Positions 24,651 through 37,629 are shown, numbered from the stretch's first letter. The stretch is DNA of 64,000 bases from Poecilobothrus nobilitatus (GCA_947095535.1 OX352772.1:33933445-33997444), one strand, 5' to 3'. Notes: a model not told the origin generated them from the letters alone. Made by a program: numbers and translations.

Positions 24651-25080
24651 GGTTTGTTTGCGTACATATTTTTATTTCGGAAAATTTACAAATGAGAGGA
24701 CAATTGAAATTTGAGAAAATAATTGAAAAAATTTACTCATTTTAAACAAATGCTCTCATTAAAGAAAAAAAATTACGCGAACGCACTTTTTCTACGAAAA
24801 TTTACAAGATTTTAATAAATGAAAATGTCATTTCTGTTTACCGACTTCAAAAGCGAATTAAATAAAAGAAATTATGACTGTCGTTCTTCGTTTCAACTTT
24901 TTGACGTTTAATTTCGTTTGTTTACTTTTGTTTGTTTATTTTTTTTGACAAATTACCGTAAAAAAGCAACAACACAACAACAAAAAAAAAACGTCATAAA
25001 TTTTTATATATTTAGTTTACTCATTTTTCTACTTTTTTTGAGTTTTTTTTTAAATAAAACTCAAATTCCTATAAATTTTC
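24651..25080. mobile_element. Second, truncated copy of the 23200 MITE, inverted
   Basis: It begins GGTTTGTTTGCGTAC after TA and follows the reverse complement of the 23200-23756 element through several shared blocks: CAAATGAGAGGACAATTGAA, ACTCATTTTAAACAAATG, TGACAAATTACCGTAAAAAA and AAGCAACAACA. It loses similarity near 25080, before the other terminal repeat, so its right end is missing or decayed. Confidence 0.75.
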
Positions 25081-28000
25081 ACATGTCTAATATACTTAAT
25101 ATTAAAATTAATGAAAATTATAAAAAAAATACATGGCAACATTGTCCAAATCCATTCGAACATAAAAGAAAAAACGCAAATATTTAATAAACAATAATTT
25201 GGTTTTCGTCCCTCCAAATTTTAAGACCTATTTTTTTTTCTTCTTTTTTTTTTAATTATAAACAATAAGAAGTTTTTTTACTTAATCTAAATTAAAATAA
25301 GTAACTTTTTTAAATAAAGATTTCAATAAAAAAAAAAAATGAAATAGAAAAGGAAACTTAAATTAAATAAGTAACGCAAATACATATCTCGAATTCTGGA
25401 CTAAGATAAAGAAAAAAAAAATCATAAAATTTTAAGATTTTAGAGAATAGGGTTTCTTATAATACATATTTTAAAGTTTTAAAAAATAAAATTAAGTTAT
25501 GAAAAAAACTGAAATGGATCAATTTTCGACTTTTTAAATTTTGTTTTCCAATTTTTATGTTTAAAACAAAATAAAAATTAAAAGAAATTACTTATTGTAA
25601 TCGTACAGTGTGAATTTTATATATGTACCTACTACTGAAGTCAAAAATTTCTAATTTAAATATTCATTTTCATTCTTTTATGTTTATGTATACTTTAATG
25701 CTTTTTAATGAAAAGTTGACGTCTCCCGAAATAAAACGCCGTATGTCAATCTGAAATATGAAAGCTATATTAAAAAAAATAAAAACATAAAAGAAAAGTC
25801 GTGTCAAAATTGGAAAATCAAATATTCAGCGTTTATACGTCGGTAGGGTTCATATAAAATGTATGGACATGAACACATTTTGACAGGCGTTAAGTCGTAC
25901 GTTCTTATTTAGTTTAGGCAGTTAACATTAAACTAAAAACTGAAAATAAAATAGAAATTCTAAAAATGAAATCTTGAAATGTTTACCGTTATATATTGGA
26001 TTTACAAATGGAAGTGCGCGATATTTGTTTTTTTATTTACCAGATTGTCGGTATAGAATGTCCCAGAACAAGCCCAATGAATACGATAAATAAAGAAAAT
26101 TAATTTATTATGATTTTAAAAAGTTAAAATAAAATGTTGTACTGACAAACGATAAATTTTCAATTTTGATTTAACTTCCGTCGTTCCCGACTTTGTGTCG
26201 TGCGTGTTTACGCATCGTTCTCGACGCGTGTCGTGCTATTTGTTATAATAATGGCATTTTATTGCATACATTCAAAATATATTTTGTCAATGTTGAGTCG
26301 CATTCATTGAACTTCATAGGCTTAACTACTATTTTTACCATAAATTTTATGACAGAGCGTCTCTTCTGGAAGGATATTAAGTCAAATAAAATTTATCATC
26401 TAAAAATGAAATACATAAATCCCGAATGAAAGAATGAATAGGCAGGCAATATATGGATTTCTATATTTTGTCTTTAAAAACAAAATCATTTAGAATTTTC
26501 ATACAAATTCCAAAGACAAATATAAAAGTTTAATAGTTAAGACTTCAAAATAACAACTTAATTCAATCGAAACAAAATAAAGTTACATAACGAAATTATT
26601 ATTGAGAATAAAAATTCTTAAGTTCACTACAAATAAAATATAAAATGGAAAATACTCTATCACAGAAAAAATCTTAGCAAAAAAATTAACTTAACTATGA
26701 ACTTTTTTTTTTTTTTTTAAATATTTTCCCATATGCTTCAAATAGGCCGGAATCAGGGACAATTGCTTCAGTTTGCTTTTTTTTTTTTTTTTGATTTTTA
26801 TTAGGTACATATGTGCATACTTCAAAAAATTTACAATATAAAGTAGAAAAAAAATAAATTTTTTTTTTTCATTTTGCTTTTTTTTTCCATACTACTTTAG
26901 CTATACAAAATATCAACAATAAAGAATTTGATGATCATTCTATCAAATGCGAATGCGCGCATTACTCGTACACAAATGTGTACTATGTAGTAAAAGTATA
27001 TATACTACACATTCTATATACTACAATCACAGGCAATCGTTTTATAACAATTAATTGAAAACAAACGGGCGGGCGGGCAATTAGTAGCTGTTAATGTTGA
27101 AATACATACGAGTATATGTAAAAAAAAAAAAAAACCAAACAAAACAAAAAATAATTATAACAATTTTTTTTTTTTTTGTATCAAAAGAATTGAGAATACC
27201 GCAAGTTGAAAAAAAAAAAAAAAAAGATTTTTAAGTAAACCTTGATATCAAATTGTATAATCATACTCGTATAATATACATATGATGTTTGGGAGGAAAT
27301 AGTATATGTATGTTTAATTGAAAAAAAAAAATAAAGATGTATATCATATGTATGTATGTAAGTATATAGCATTCAATTATATATTTAAATACCTACACAT
27401 AATATATACAATTAAAATGTCGAAGTCATCAAAATATATGTAATATGTAATATGTAATGTACTAAAATTTTTGTTGTCTAAAAAAATATTACATTAAAAA
27501 AAAAAAAAAAAACAAAAAACAAAAACAAAGTTTTGAAATATTTAAAAAGAGTTACAATTTTAATTAAATGCGTATATATACGCGATCAAAGAATGCGCCT
27601 TTTCTATATTACATATAGGTTACCTTTATTGAAATTTTTAGAATAGTTTATTGTATAGGTATCTTCTATTTTCTTTCTATACTCTTGCTTAATTTTAATT
27701 TATCGGTTACATTTTTACATTACAATTAACTGATAAAAAGCCATTCTATGATTACTTAAAATTGTGTCAAAAAGTTGGTTGAAAAAAAATTATATGTATG
27801 TATTTTAGAAATATAGGTCAAATAAATTCAAATCAGAGTAAACTTTTTTAAACATAGTTATATAACTATATAGATATTATGTTCTCCAAAATTATACACA
27901 TAATATTTAAAAATACGTATGTTTACATCGATGGTAATATTTTATATCTACCTATAAACAAACAACGCAACACACCTTCAAAATAATGATAACTTTAAAA

Positions 28001-28574
28001 AAATTTTTTTTTTAGATTTTAAAAACAATTTATTTTTTATGGGATGTGTTTAATTAAGCTTTAAAAATTTGTTTTGACTTATTCTTAATATTAGTTTATC
28101 TTATATGTATATGGATATGATTAATATATTGTTTGTTAGATGAATAATAAATTCTTAAAACATATGTATGTAATAATATTTTAATAATATACTTAGTTCT
28201 GTTTAACAGATAAAGAATTGAAAAAATAAAGGAAGTAACAAAAAATTCTTTACGGAAGTTTTTTTTTAGACATATAAAGTAGGTACATATAACCTTTTTT
28301 TTAAATTTTTAATTCATTTAAAATTTCCTAAATTTTAGCAGAAAATATATAAAATAAACTTTTAAAACTTTTTATTATTGTATAATTCGAAATATGATGT
28401 GATAAAATCAAACAGAGGGACTATACCGCTTATTTAGCTTATATATAGTAACATTTAATAGTGCGTTCAAGAATCTATTTATGGAAAAAAGAGAAGAGGC
28501 AGGATAGGAATAGAATGAGTGAGCAATAATAAGGTTCTAAGTAGAATAAAGAACAACAAAAAAACCTTTCATCT
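25081..28574. other. A/T-rich non-coding sequence
   Basis: No gene recognised. A CpG-containing patch at 26170-26240 stands out in composition, but its 78-codon frame has no recognisable motif. The rest consists of homopolymers, ATATGTA-type simple sequence and short A/T-rich frames. Confidence 0.55.
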
Positions 28575-28808
28575 AGGTATTGTAATACGCAACGACATAT
28601 AAGTATAGTAATATTTTAAAACTTAGTCTCTAAAGTAAACTTGAAGACAGAAGACATGTTATGACAGAAAGCGAACATTATGGCTGATAATATTAGGTCT
28701 TGTAATGCACAACGACATATATAGTAATATTTTAAAACTTAATCTCCAAAGCAAAATTGAAGACAGAAGACGTGTTATGACAGAAAGTGAATATTATGAC
28801 TGAGAAAA
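28575..28808 (+). repeat. Direct tandem duplication, period 120 bp
   Basis: Copy 1 starts at 28575 and copy 2 at 28695. Both contain AACGACATAT, AGTAATATTTTAAAACTTA, GAAGACAGAAGAC and GTTATGACAGAAAG, with about 10% differences plus small gaps. No coding frame runs through both copies. Confidence 0.8.
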
Positions 28809-29631
28809 AAAATCAGGCAATGGATGGGTCTCCCAAATGATTGGAAAATTAATGCATAATTTTCATAATAAAGTGTAGGAGATAAAGGATATTTCAAAAA
28901 ATTTATCGATTCAATAATGAAGAAACAGCGCAAGAAGAAAAGATCAAATCGATAATTTTTATAATTTGATCTTATTTATTTTATTTATTTATTTTTACAT
29001 TAATGCATTATATAAATATAAATACATCTTGATTATAGGGCCGGTTGCAAATTTGATCTTTTATATCAAATTTTTTATAAATTTTTTTTTTATAAAAAAA
29101 AACTTTGGTTTATTTAGGCAGTAAAACAGGAAATTTTGAATAATACTATAATAACTATAGCCTTAGTAATAACCAAACTCTTATACATATTTAATACTCT
29201 ATTATAATAATGCGAAATTTCTAGAAAAACCATATTTATCGAATTATTATTCGATGATCTTAAACAAACAAAATTAATGAAAATGTTAACAAATGACTTG
29301 TTAGATACTTTCATATTAATTTTTGTTTTTTTTTTTGGTTTTCTATAAAGTTCAAAAGAAGAACGATTTATCCAATAATCATTTATTAAAATTATCTTTA
29401 TAGGTTTTCTTTTGAAAATACTTAAAATTAAAAATTTTATCTTATTCATTATATTATATATATATATATTAATAAGTACATAAAAGTAAAATAACATTGT
29501 TCTTTATAGTTAGTATATAAAGGACACGAATAAACCGATTTGTTGAGAAAGGAATTGTTTCGGCAAATCATTAGAAATAACTGAGATATTTTTCTATTAT
29601 ATTTCAATAGCTCTTAAAATAAGGAACTATA

Positions 29632-30083
29632 ATGACATCCTATTTAAACACCCTATATATAGAAGAAGTTGTCGAAACTTATAAAAAATTAAACGTTCCC
29701 ATATGGAACATAATTTTAACTTTGCATCGGGGATCGATTAAGACGAAACATTTACTAAATACGCTAACTTATTTACTTAATATTAGCCTAAAATGAATGT
29801 GTACGGAACTTTGAATATCGATGGTAAAGTGATATCGTTAGACTGCATTTTAGTATAAGTAATTTATTCTGACGTTTCTGACTTAGAATATTTCAAAAAA
29901 TTGTTATATACTCATTCAGCAAAAATATTAAAAATTCGAGTTAATAATATCCCAAGTGCAACCCCTGGTTATATAAAATACAAAATCAAAAAAAAAAAAA
30001 ATCATTTAACCATAAAAATAATTTTCAGTTATTCTATTAGAAAAGAAAAGATAGTAAAAAAACAAAACTTTGTAAGCCTATGA
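29632..30083 (+). pseudogene. Coding-like block, unidentified, two frames
   Basis: A 54-codon frame (29632-29796) is followed, overlapping by ATGA, by a second frame starting at 29793. The second frame reads MNVYGTLNIDGKVISLDC, meets one stop at 29856, and continues open through YSDVSDLEYFKKLL and AKILKIRVNNIPSATPGY to 30083, the last part being Lys-rich. The composition is more protein-like than chance frames nearby. I do not recognise it. It could be a decayed transposon or host gene. Confidence 0.3.
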
Positions 30084-31523
30084 AACTTTTAAATTGTTAC
30101 CCTGCACAATTAAAACTTTGCGACTTAACATAAATGTGCTTTCAGCCATTAATATGCCCTATGTACAACCTTACAGGTGTTAAAAGGGGGAAAAAAATAT
30201 AAAATAGAAAAATAAGAAGAGTCGCAAGAATTAAATGACCAATATACCATTGAATAAGTTACAAATGTCATTGAGATAAAATAAATATTTTCACTTAAAA
30301 TAAAAATGTCTTCAGTTGAAGTAAAAATGGTATACATATATAAATATTAGTAAATTTGCAAGTTAAATTCAGTATAAAGGAAACTTTAATCATAGTTGGA
30401 TGCTAAATAAATCCAAAGAAATAACGTTAAATACATAAATATCAGAAAACATACATGGAAAAATATTTTGCAACATTTTTTAAACCATTAAACAACACAA
30501 ATTCATGGACGTAAAACGCCACACACTTAATTTTTCTTTGTAAGGATCAAAAGAATCTGTTCACAATTACAGTAAAAAATTGGTAAAAATTTAATAAATT
30601 GTTACAAAAGAATTTTAAGACTTTATGTAATTGATAAGATCATAATATTATTTTCTTTTACTTTTTTACCAAACTGATTTTTGTAAAGAATAATTAAATT
30701 TTATATTGTAAGAAATTTCTTATAATAACAATAAAAAAAAAAATAAAACGACTAGACTAGATACTTTTTTATTTTTATTTTTTTTTTTGAATGAGTCATT
30801 GAGTCACAACCTGACAAATTTTTGATGTAGATATAGTAAAAAAAGATAAATATTTTGTCAAATGTTATAATGCTTTTTAATCGCATTTTTTTTTTTTTTG
30901 TCTTTATATGAAAACAAAAAAAAAAAAAAATAAAAAGCTTTTTTAATTGCACGCTTCAAAAATATTTTTATTATAATTTTTTTATTAAAACTTTTTTCTT
31001 TTTGTTTAAAAAATAAATAATAAAAAAAAAAAAAAAAAACAAAAGAAAAAGAAAAAAAAGTTGATCGAACTTTCTTTTCAAATGTCATTGAGATAAAATA
31101 AATAATACATATAATTATTATTATAATTTTATTGAGAACATTTTATATTATTATTAAAAAGTTATATAGAAAATTTGTTGTCAAAATTTTTTTTTTTCAT
31201 TTTCTTGTAAATAGGCATTAAATTATAGAAAAGAAAATAAAAACAAAAGCATAAATAAATAGATAAATTAAATTTTCGCAAAAATTTTGAATAGAATTTT
31301 CTGAAAATGTTTTCAAATGATTCATAAGCTGATTAAATGGAATATTATATATATTATATATAATATTATATATTTACATATAATAAAAAATAAAATGATG
31401 CAAAATTTTTTTTTTTTTTATTGAAAGTAATTTTAATTTTCTGTAAAGAAATAAAAAAAAATTAATTTACAAATTCTATTATTATTTAATTAGTAATTCT
31501 ATGAATCATTTTAATGATAGAGA

Positions 31524-31670
31524 GGCTGTAAACAATGAGGCAGTGTGGATTCCAGTCCCACACACGTCATAAGAGTTATTCCCCCTTACGACATTTGCAG
31601 CAACACCTGAACATTTATCATGTGGCATATATACATTTATGTGGCAGAGAAATGCATTAAAAAAAAAAAA
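31524..31670 (+). mobile_element. SINE copy, 5'-truncated
   Basis: Matches the 4532 SINE from the GCTGTAAAC segment onward: degenerate B box, CATAAGAGTTATTCCCCCTTACGAC hairpin region, ATTTATGTGGCAGAGAAATGC and a poly(A) tail. The A-box head is missing. Confidence 0.8.
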
Positions 31671-31771
31671 TAAAATTATAGAGGGTTGTATGCTAAGTAT
31701 TTTACAGATATTGGATGATGTGAATAAAAATTGAGTTTGGAGCGAATAAAAAAAAAAAATGTCGATAAACT

Positions 31772-31779
31772 TATCGATA
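31772..31779. promoter_or_regulatory. DRE-like TATCGATA
   Basis: A perfect palindromic match to the DREF-binding core of fly housekeeping promoters, preceded at 31761 by a half-match (GTCGATAA). It lies about 215 bp before the ATG of the small frame at 31994. By composition, two or three such words are expected per 64 kb, so position is the only extra support. Confidence 0.25.
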
Positions 31780-31993
31780 CACTCCACTCCGAATATTTGA
31801 CATTTGAGAGAATTCACACCATTTTGGTGTGAATAAAAAGATGGCTGAATGAATAAACACTCAATAATAGTTGAGGGTGCTTTTTTTTTAGCATATTTGA
31901 AATTGAAGCAGTAAAGTTATAATTATAATTAAAATTATAGTTATAATTAAAATTAAAGTTATAATTATAAAAAAGTAAATAAAAAAAGGAAAA

Positions 31994-33503
31994 ATGAAGG
32001 ATTTACAATTTTTGGATGAAATTGATAAAAAAATTGTGCAAGAAGCGAAACAAATTAAAAAAATGAAATTAATTTTAGAAGAAGAAAATTTTGTTGAACT
32101 TTTACAGATGTATTCATGTTTAATGGATAAAAGCCGAACCAAACACCGGCTTTAAAGAAAACAAAAAAAAAAAACAGATGCTTTAGCTGAAATGGAAAAG
32201 TATATACAAATATTAAAAAATTACGGCATAGCCGAGACTCACATCAATTATCAGGCCATGAAGTGCAGAGAGTAAAAGCTTAATAAGGGGCCACCTTTTA
32301 ACAAATTTACACACAGTCTTATGGAAAAAAATAGGGGGCCGACTATAAATCTTGAAATAACACAAAAACCGTTTACTTTATTCAATTTGGTCCAAAGAAA
32401 AACTTATAAATTAAAATTAATTAAGTCTCATCTTTTTTACATAATTCATCAAAGAAAAATATTTTAAAATATAATATTTTCATTCATAAATATGCATTTA
32501 AAAAAGTGTCTTCCTTTAAATTTTTTATTTTAAAAGCTTCTTAAGATAAGTTGCCACAATATCGTAATAGTATACGTCAAGACTACTTTCATACTTTAAA
32601 ATTTTGTACACGCTTATATGGCTATAATCGAGACTCACATCAATTATAAAATTTTTCATACGCGCGATACGTGAGATTCGATTGCAATTCTCTCACAACT
32701 ACATTCATGTGTTTTTAGTTCTTGGCCTGTTTACTTAGGTCTTGGACATAGCATTAAATAGTGCACAAATAAAAAAAATTGAAAATATGAGAAGCCGACT
32801 AAAATTGAAAATGGATAAAAAGCCTAATGGGTTTAAAAAAATAAATTTAAAATCATATGAAATAATTTTTTTGAATATAATAGATTACAAAAATAACCCG
32901 ATAATTTTATTTCATTTTTAGAATTGAAATCAGAAGAATTAGAAGAATGGGATCAAATTGAAATTTTAGCAGATGCAAGTTGATAGATTCCGTAAACTTT
33001 TTCTGTATATTAAACACCTGTGCTGGTAATTTGGACGTACAAGCTAAAATTTCGTTGTTTTAATTCTAATAGGCTCCACTACGTAATTATGAAAAAGAAC
33101 TAACTTTATTATGTCGGATTAGTTTTGGAATGATAATTTTGATTTTTCCAGAGGTGTTACTCAAGAGTTATTTATATAGAAGACAATAAGTAACTAGTAC
33201 ATTTCGGTGATGACTTAAAGACGATAAGTCTTTTGTAACTTGAAAATAATTAATGATTTTAATAGCTCTTTTTTTCTATTTTGTACAGTTACTTTAGAGC
33301 AGCGATAGGAGCGCCAGCAAGAATGTGTGAGCTATATTAAAATCTTGGCCGAATGTATATGAGAAATAGATGATAAGATGCAAAATATTTATGCCTAAGA
33401 CTTTCAAAGATTCAGAGCTTGAATTTTGATAAATTTTAGAAATAAAGAATTGAGCCTTGGCAGACCCACCAGCATTGATTCGAAATTTTTTAATTTATTG
33501 TAA
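31994..33503 (+). pseudogene. Small multi-exon coding-like locus, probably decayed; family unknown
   Basis: A frame from ATG 31994 gives 53 codons of Lys/Glu/Leu-rich, coiled-coil-like sequence (MKDLQFLDEIDKKIVQEAKQ at its start). After one TAA (32153-32155) the same frame runs on for about 39 codons (ALAEMEKYIQILKNYGIAET) to a donor-like GA/GTAAAA at 32272. Possible later exons are 32762-32830 (DAQIKKIENMRSRLKLKMDK after an AG), 32922-32983 (LKSEELEEWDQIEILADAS then TGA, after TTTTATTTCATTTTTAG) and 33289-33503 (RQQECVSYIKILAEC, four internal stops, after a strong acceptor). The 32830/32922 junction is out of phase by one base. Taken together it looks like a former gene, or a gene I have split wrongly. 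Transcript data would decide. Confidence 0.4.
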
Positions 33504-34626
33504 AATATTTGCAAAAAATTTAAGTATGTATAATTTTATTGATGATTGAAAAAAAAATTCATATTGAAAGATAGATTTTCTTTATATCTAAGTATATAAA
33601 TATATTCATAAGATAATTAAATATTAAAGCGTAGAAAGAAAACGAAAAAGACAAATAAAATAAATCCAAAATGTTTTTAACAATTTATGGATTTAATGTA
33701 ACTTAATTCAATAGAGATTTATTGTTTGTCTGAGAATATAAATATTAGAAAAGCTTCTCTTATATTCAAGTATGTACGTACTATAATTTTATATTTGTAG
33801 TATATAATACGTAACGTCGTGTGAAATGTATTTTTCAATTACATATTTTGATAAACACACAACAACACAATCATTTAAAATTTTAACATATTTTTATATA
33901 TATTAATTTTTTTAAATTGTTAAAAATTTAAAATTTTTTTCTTTTTTTTTTTGTTCGGACCGGAAATAGTCTAAGTTTAACAGGAAATTATGATGATGAC
34001 GATGAAAAAAGAAAAAAAAAAAAAGAAAATATGAATGGAACGAATATTTACTTCTCGTGATTTTTGTTCTCTCTAATATATAGTTACATAATTATGAAAT
34101 GTATCTAAATATATTTGATGCAAATATGTGACAATTTTAAATTTAAAAAATAATTTTTTTTTTTAACACATACAGCACCACATACGGTTTTGTTAACAAA
34201 TGAATAAAAATAATTTGATGCAATTTTAAATTTTTTTTTTTTTTTTTTATATAAATTAAATCATGAATGATAGAATTTTGTGTTTTATAGGAAATAAGAA
34301 CGGATGCGCTCAAACATAATATGAAGAAGAAATAACTAACTATGCCTTATATTATTTTTAAATGTATATACTTATAGACATTATTTTATATAAAATTGTA
34401 TATATATATGTATACAATTTAACTTGTAAGAAAAAAGCTTTAATTTTGAAAAATGACATATACTAAAGAAAAATTAAAACCATAATCTATTAAAATTAAA
34501 AATAATAAATTGGTTAGTTAAAAAATTTTGTACATATATACTTTAGAGTTTGTTTTAATTATTGCCTTTTCTTAAACAAAAAGAAAAAAAAATTTCTATA
34601 TTCTGTAGTTTCTATATTAAAAACAA
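33504..34626. other. A/T-rich non-coding sequence
   Basis: Nothing recognised apart from homopolymer runs and ATATGTA-like simple sequence. Confidence 0.6.
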
Positions 34627-34838
34627 TTAAAAAAAAATGAATATTTTTTTAATTATGCAAAAAAAAAAACGAATGTTTTCTTTTTTTTTCCTCGGTGTTT
34701 TAAACAGAATGTTATTCATAAAGTTTATCAAGGAATCGATTGATTGTTCATTCAAAATCTTTATTATTTCTGATCCGGCCTGTAATAATTGTTCATTTTT
34801 TAACTGATGCAATATGAGAATATACTAAATAATATATA
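34627..34838 (-). CDS. Candidate exon, amphipathic-helix protein fragment
   Basis: On the minus strand, after an acceptor-like ATTATTTAG (AG at 34840-34839), the frame reads HQLKNEQLLQAGSEIIKILN, then QSIDSLINFMNNILFK and a Lys-rich A-run. The heptad-like Leu/Ile spacing and balanced use of Glu, Gln, Ser and Asn are unlike the Phe/Lys/Tyr frames nearby. No donor or start could be fixed; the nominal start codon would be TTG. The family is unknown, and it could still be a chance frame. Confidence 0.28.
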
Positions 34839-34953
34839 GTATCTGTGCTAGGTCATTTGAAGTTACATTTGGGCACCGTTCTGTCGGCAAGCAAACAGAA
34901 ATGATTATGTATACTTTTATATAATTATATATAAATTTACAAAAAAAAATAAA

Positions 34954-35042
34954 GACGCATAACCAAGAGCCGACGCAAATCAGAGGTTTGGTTTTTTTTA
35001 TAACCGACGCAACAGCAAGTAGACGCATAACGAATAGACGCA
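34954..35042. repeat. Cluster of five GACGCA words
   Basis: GACGCA occurs at 34954, 34972, 35006, 35022 and 35037, mostly within the longer word AGACGCATAAC or CGACGCAA. The spacing is about 15-18 bp except for one gap of 34. CpG-containing hexamers are rare in this sequence, so the cluster is not compositional. Confidence 0.6.
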
Positions 35043-35099
35043 AAGCGGGGCTCTGGTGTACTTGTATAAAAAATAACAGAGGAACCCCAAAACCCTAAT

Positions 35100-37629
35100 T
35101 GAATCAGTGACTAACAATTACAACTTTGAATTCTATAATCAACTTTCCATTTCCACTCAAAGAATAAATGTGCTCGTATAATTGTAATTTTTTTTTATAG
35201 ATAAGTGATTTCCGAATTTCACAATTTTTCGATAAATAGGTGATTTCCAAATGACGATACACCCGCAGCTCAACACAAGTATAAGTTTACAGAAGATTTA
35301 ATATTTTTTGATAAACTAGTTACTAGAATTTACATGTTGATTTGCTCAATAATATTCACATTTTTATTTTTAATTTAATTATTTATTTCATTTTGAATGT
35401 TTCAAAATAAGAATCTTATCGTAAAGTTTAAATAATTTTAACGAATACGAAAAATATCATAAACAAACTATAGTTAGTGCAGGTTTTCACAAGGGCTTGA
35501 TTGTACCGCTATAGAATCTGCCGCAGAATAAAGATTTCAGTTTTATTGAAGTATTTTCATATCACTGCAATTTGCAGGAAATTGTCATATTATTTAAATT
35601 TAGCAAAGTTTTCAGCAATTTTTTATTTAGTTTAAGCATCGGCAGTGGTTCTTCATTTCACAGGAAGTAGAGGCCAAAACCTTTTGGAAAAATCACTTCT
35701 AATAATTGTTATTTATTCCAAAAACAAAAAAAAAATTATGGTTACAGCTAATCATTATTTAAAATAAAAAATAAAAAACAAATATCAAAAATCAATCAGA
35801 ATTTCTAATTACATATATATATAAATATATAGGTATAATTTGAAATATTTACTTTCTTTTTTTTATACATTCTTACTTCGACTCCAAAAAAAAAATTGCA
35901 GAATATATTACTTTTATACTATACTTTTATGAGCGGGAGGCATCATTTTATAGATAGTTTTATTTCTAAATTTTTTTTTTTATTTTTGATAATTTGTGGG
36001 TTTTTAATAATCAAAAAAATAATAAATTTTTAATAATCAAAAAAATAATAAATTTTTAATAATCAATCAAAAGATACTCAATTAAAATAATTCAATCAAA
36101 ATGATTCAGAAAGAAAATTATATATTATGTAGCTATATAAATACATAATATGTCATTGTGACATATCTTGTCAATTTATATTTATGTATTTTTTTTCCTA
36201 TTTTATTTGAAATTAATTATGTAATTAAAAAACAAATATTAAAATTTAGCGTAAAAATTTTTAAATAAATTTGAAAAAAACCAATTTTATTTTTATTAAA
36301 ATTCTACTTTTAAAAAAAAATAACAAAACCACGTGTTTTTACAAAATGGACACTTCCTAATCTGAAATAAAAATTTTTTTTTTGTATTCTTCTAAACAAC
36401 ACAATTTTAATTAAATTAAAACAAAAAAAAAATAAAAATAACAAAAAAAATTTTAAAGCTATATTTTGTATAGATTACGCATCATCACGCACAAAAGCTT
36501 ATGTTTTTTTTTTTGTTTTTTTAATTGCGCAATTTTATTTGTATAGCGAAGAGAAGGATATGCACATTATTTTGTTTTTTATTCTCAATAAAAATTATTT
36601 AAAATAATTAAACGCAAAGTTATTTTAACTAACAAAAAAAAAAAAAAAAAAAAATCAAGAAGTAACATTTAATTTCAATTTTATACAAATAATTTTTGGT
36701 TAATTTTTGGAAAAAAAATTATAGGTAGCTTTAAATGATACGTGCGACAACACTAAATAAAATTTGACATTTTTGTGTCGATAAATGAATTATTGGAAAG
36801 TTTTGCTGTCAAAAAAGAAAAAAAATACAGGAACATTATATTAAAAGATTTCTTAATAGAAAGAACAAGAAAATGATTTTGTAATACGTATAAATTTATT
36901 GCAAAATATGTAAATTTAAAAAATTTTTTTTTTCTTTTAATTTTTGGAAATTTTTTTTTTTTTTTTTTGTTTTATGATATTTCCAATTTAAAAAATATAT
37001 CTAATTCTATTGTGTGGGTTTTTTTTTTTTTGGTTTTGTTTTTTTTTTCATTTTATTGATTCTATTTTTGTAATTTTATTATTAGTACCTATGGTTTTTT
37101 TTAAACGTCAAATAACGTTGTTTTCAATATTTTAGTAATTTTTTGAAAAAAAAAAAACGTTTTACTGATTTTCATTTTACCTAACAAAAAATAATAGAAA
37201 TATATAATAGATATTAAAATAAACGAATGTTATTAAGTCAACTTATATCTTACAAAGGTATGTATGTATATAAAGAAACATACTTATATTGGAGCGTGTT
37301 AAGCGTTAATAATAATTTCAAAGTAAATTTAATTAATTAATTTATACGGGGGGAAAATAATAAAATAAAATTAGATATTTTTATATTACAATTCAATTTA
37401 AAAGTTTTATTCTCTCTATATAAGTAGGTATTCCATATTTACCTGCAGCACACACAGCACACTAATCAAAATATACACTAATTATTAATAAATGAAAACA
37501 TGAAAATATATTTAATAAGTGCTTGTACCTATAACATACCTACCTATATACAATTTATAAATTATGCATTTTTGTTCAAAATGATAGATATTACGAATTT
37601 TCCAAAATAAATATAAATATGTAAAAAGG
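35100..37629. other. A/T-rich non-coding sequence with a 26-bp tandem repeat
   Basis: At 36001-36068 the unit TTTTTAATAATCAAAAAAAT plus AATAAA is repeated about 2.5 times. I see no gene in the stretch. Confidence 0.6.

Noticed and set aside
29114..29497. 127-codon minus-strand frame
   Set aside because: Composition almost entirely Ile/Lys/Asn/Phe as expected of A/T-rich DNA; no motif and no splice context.
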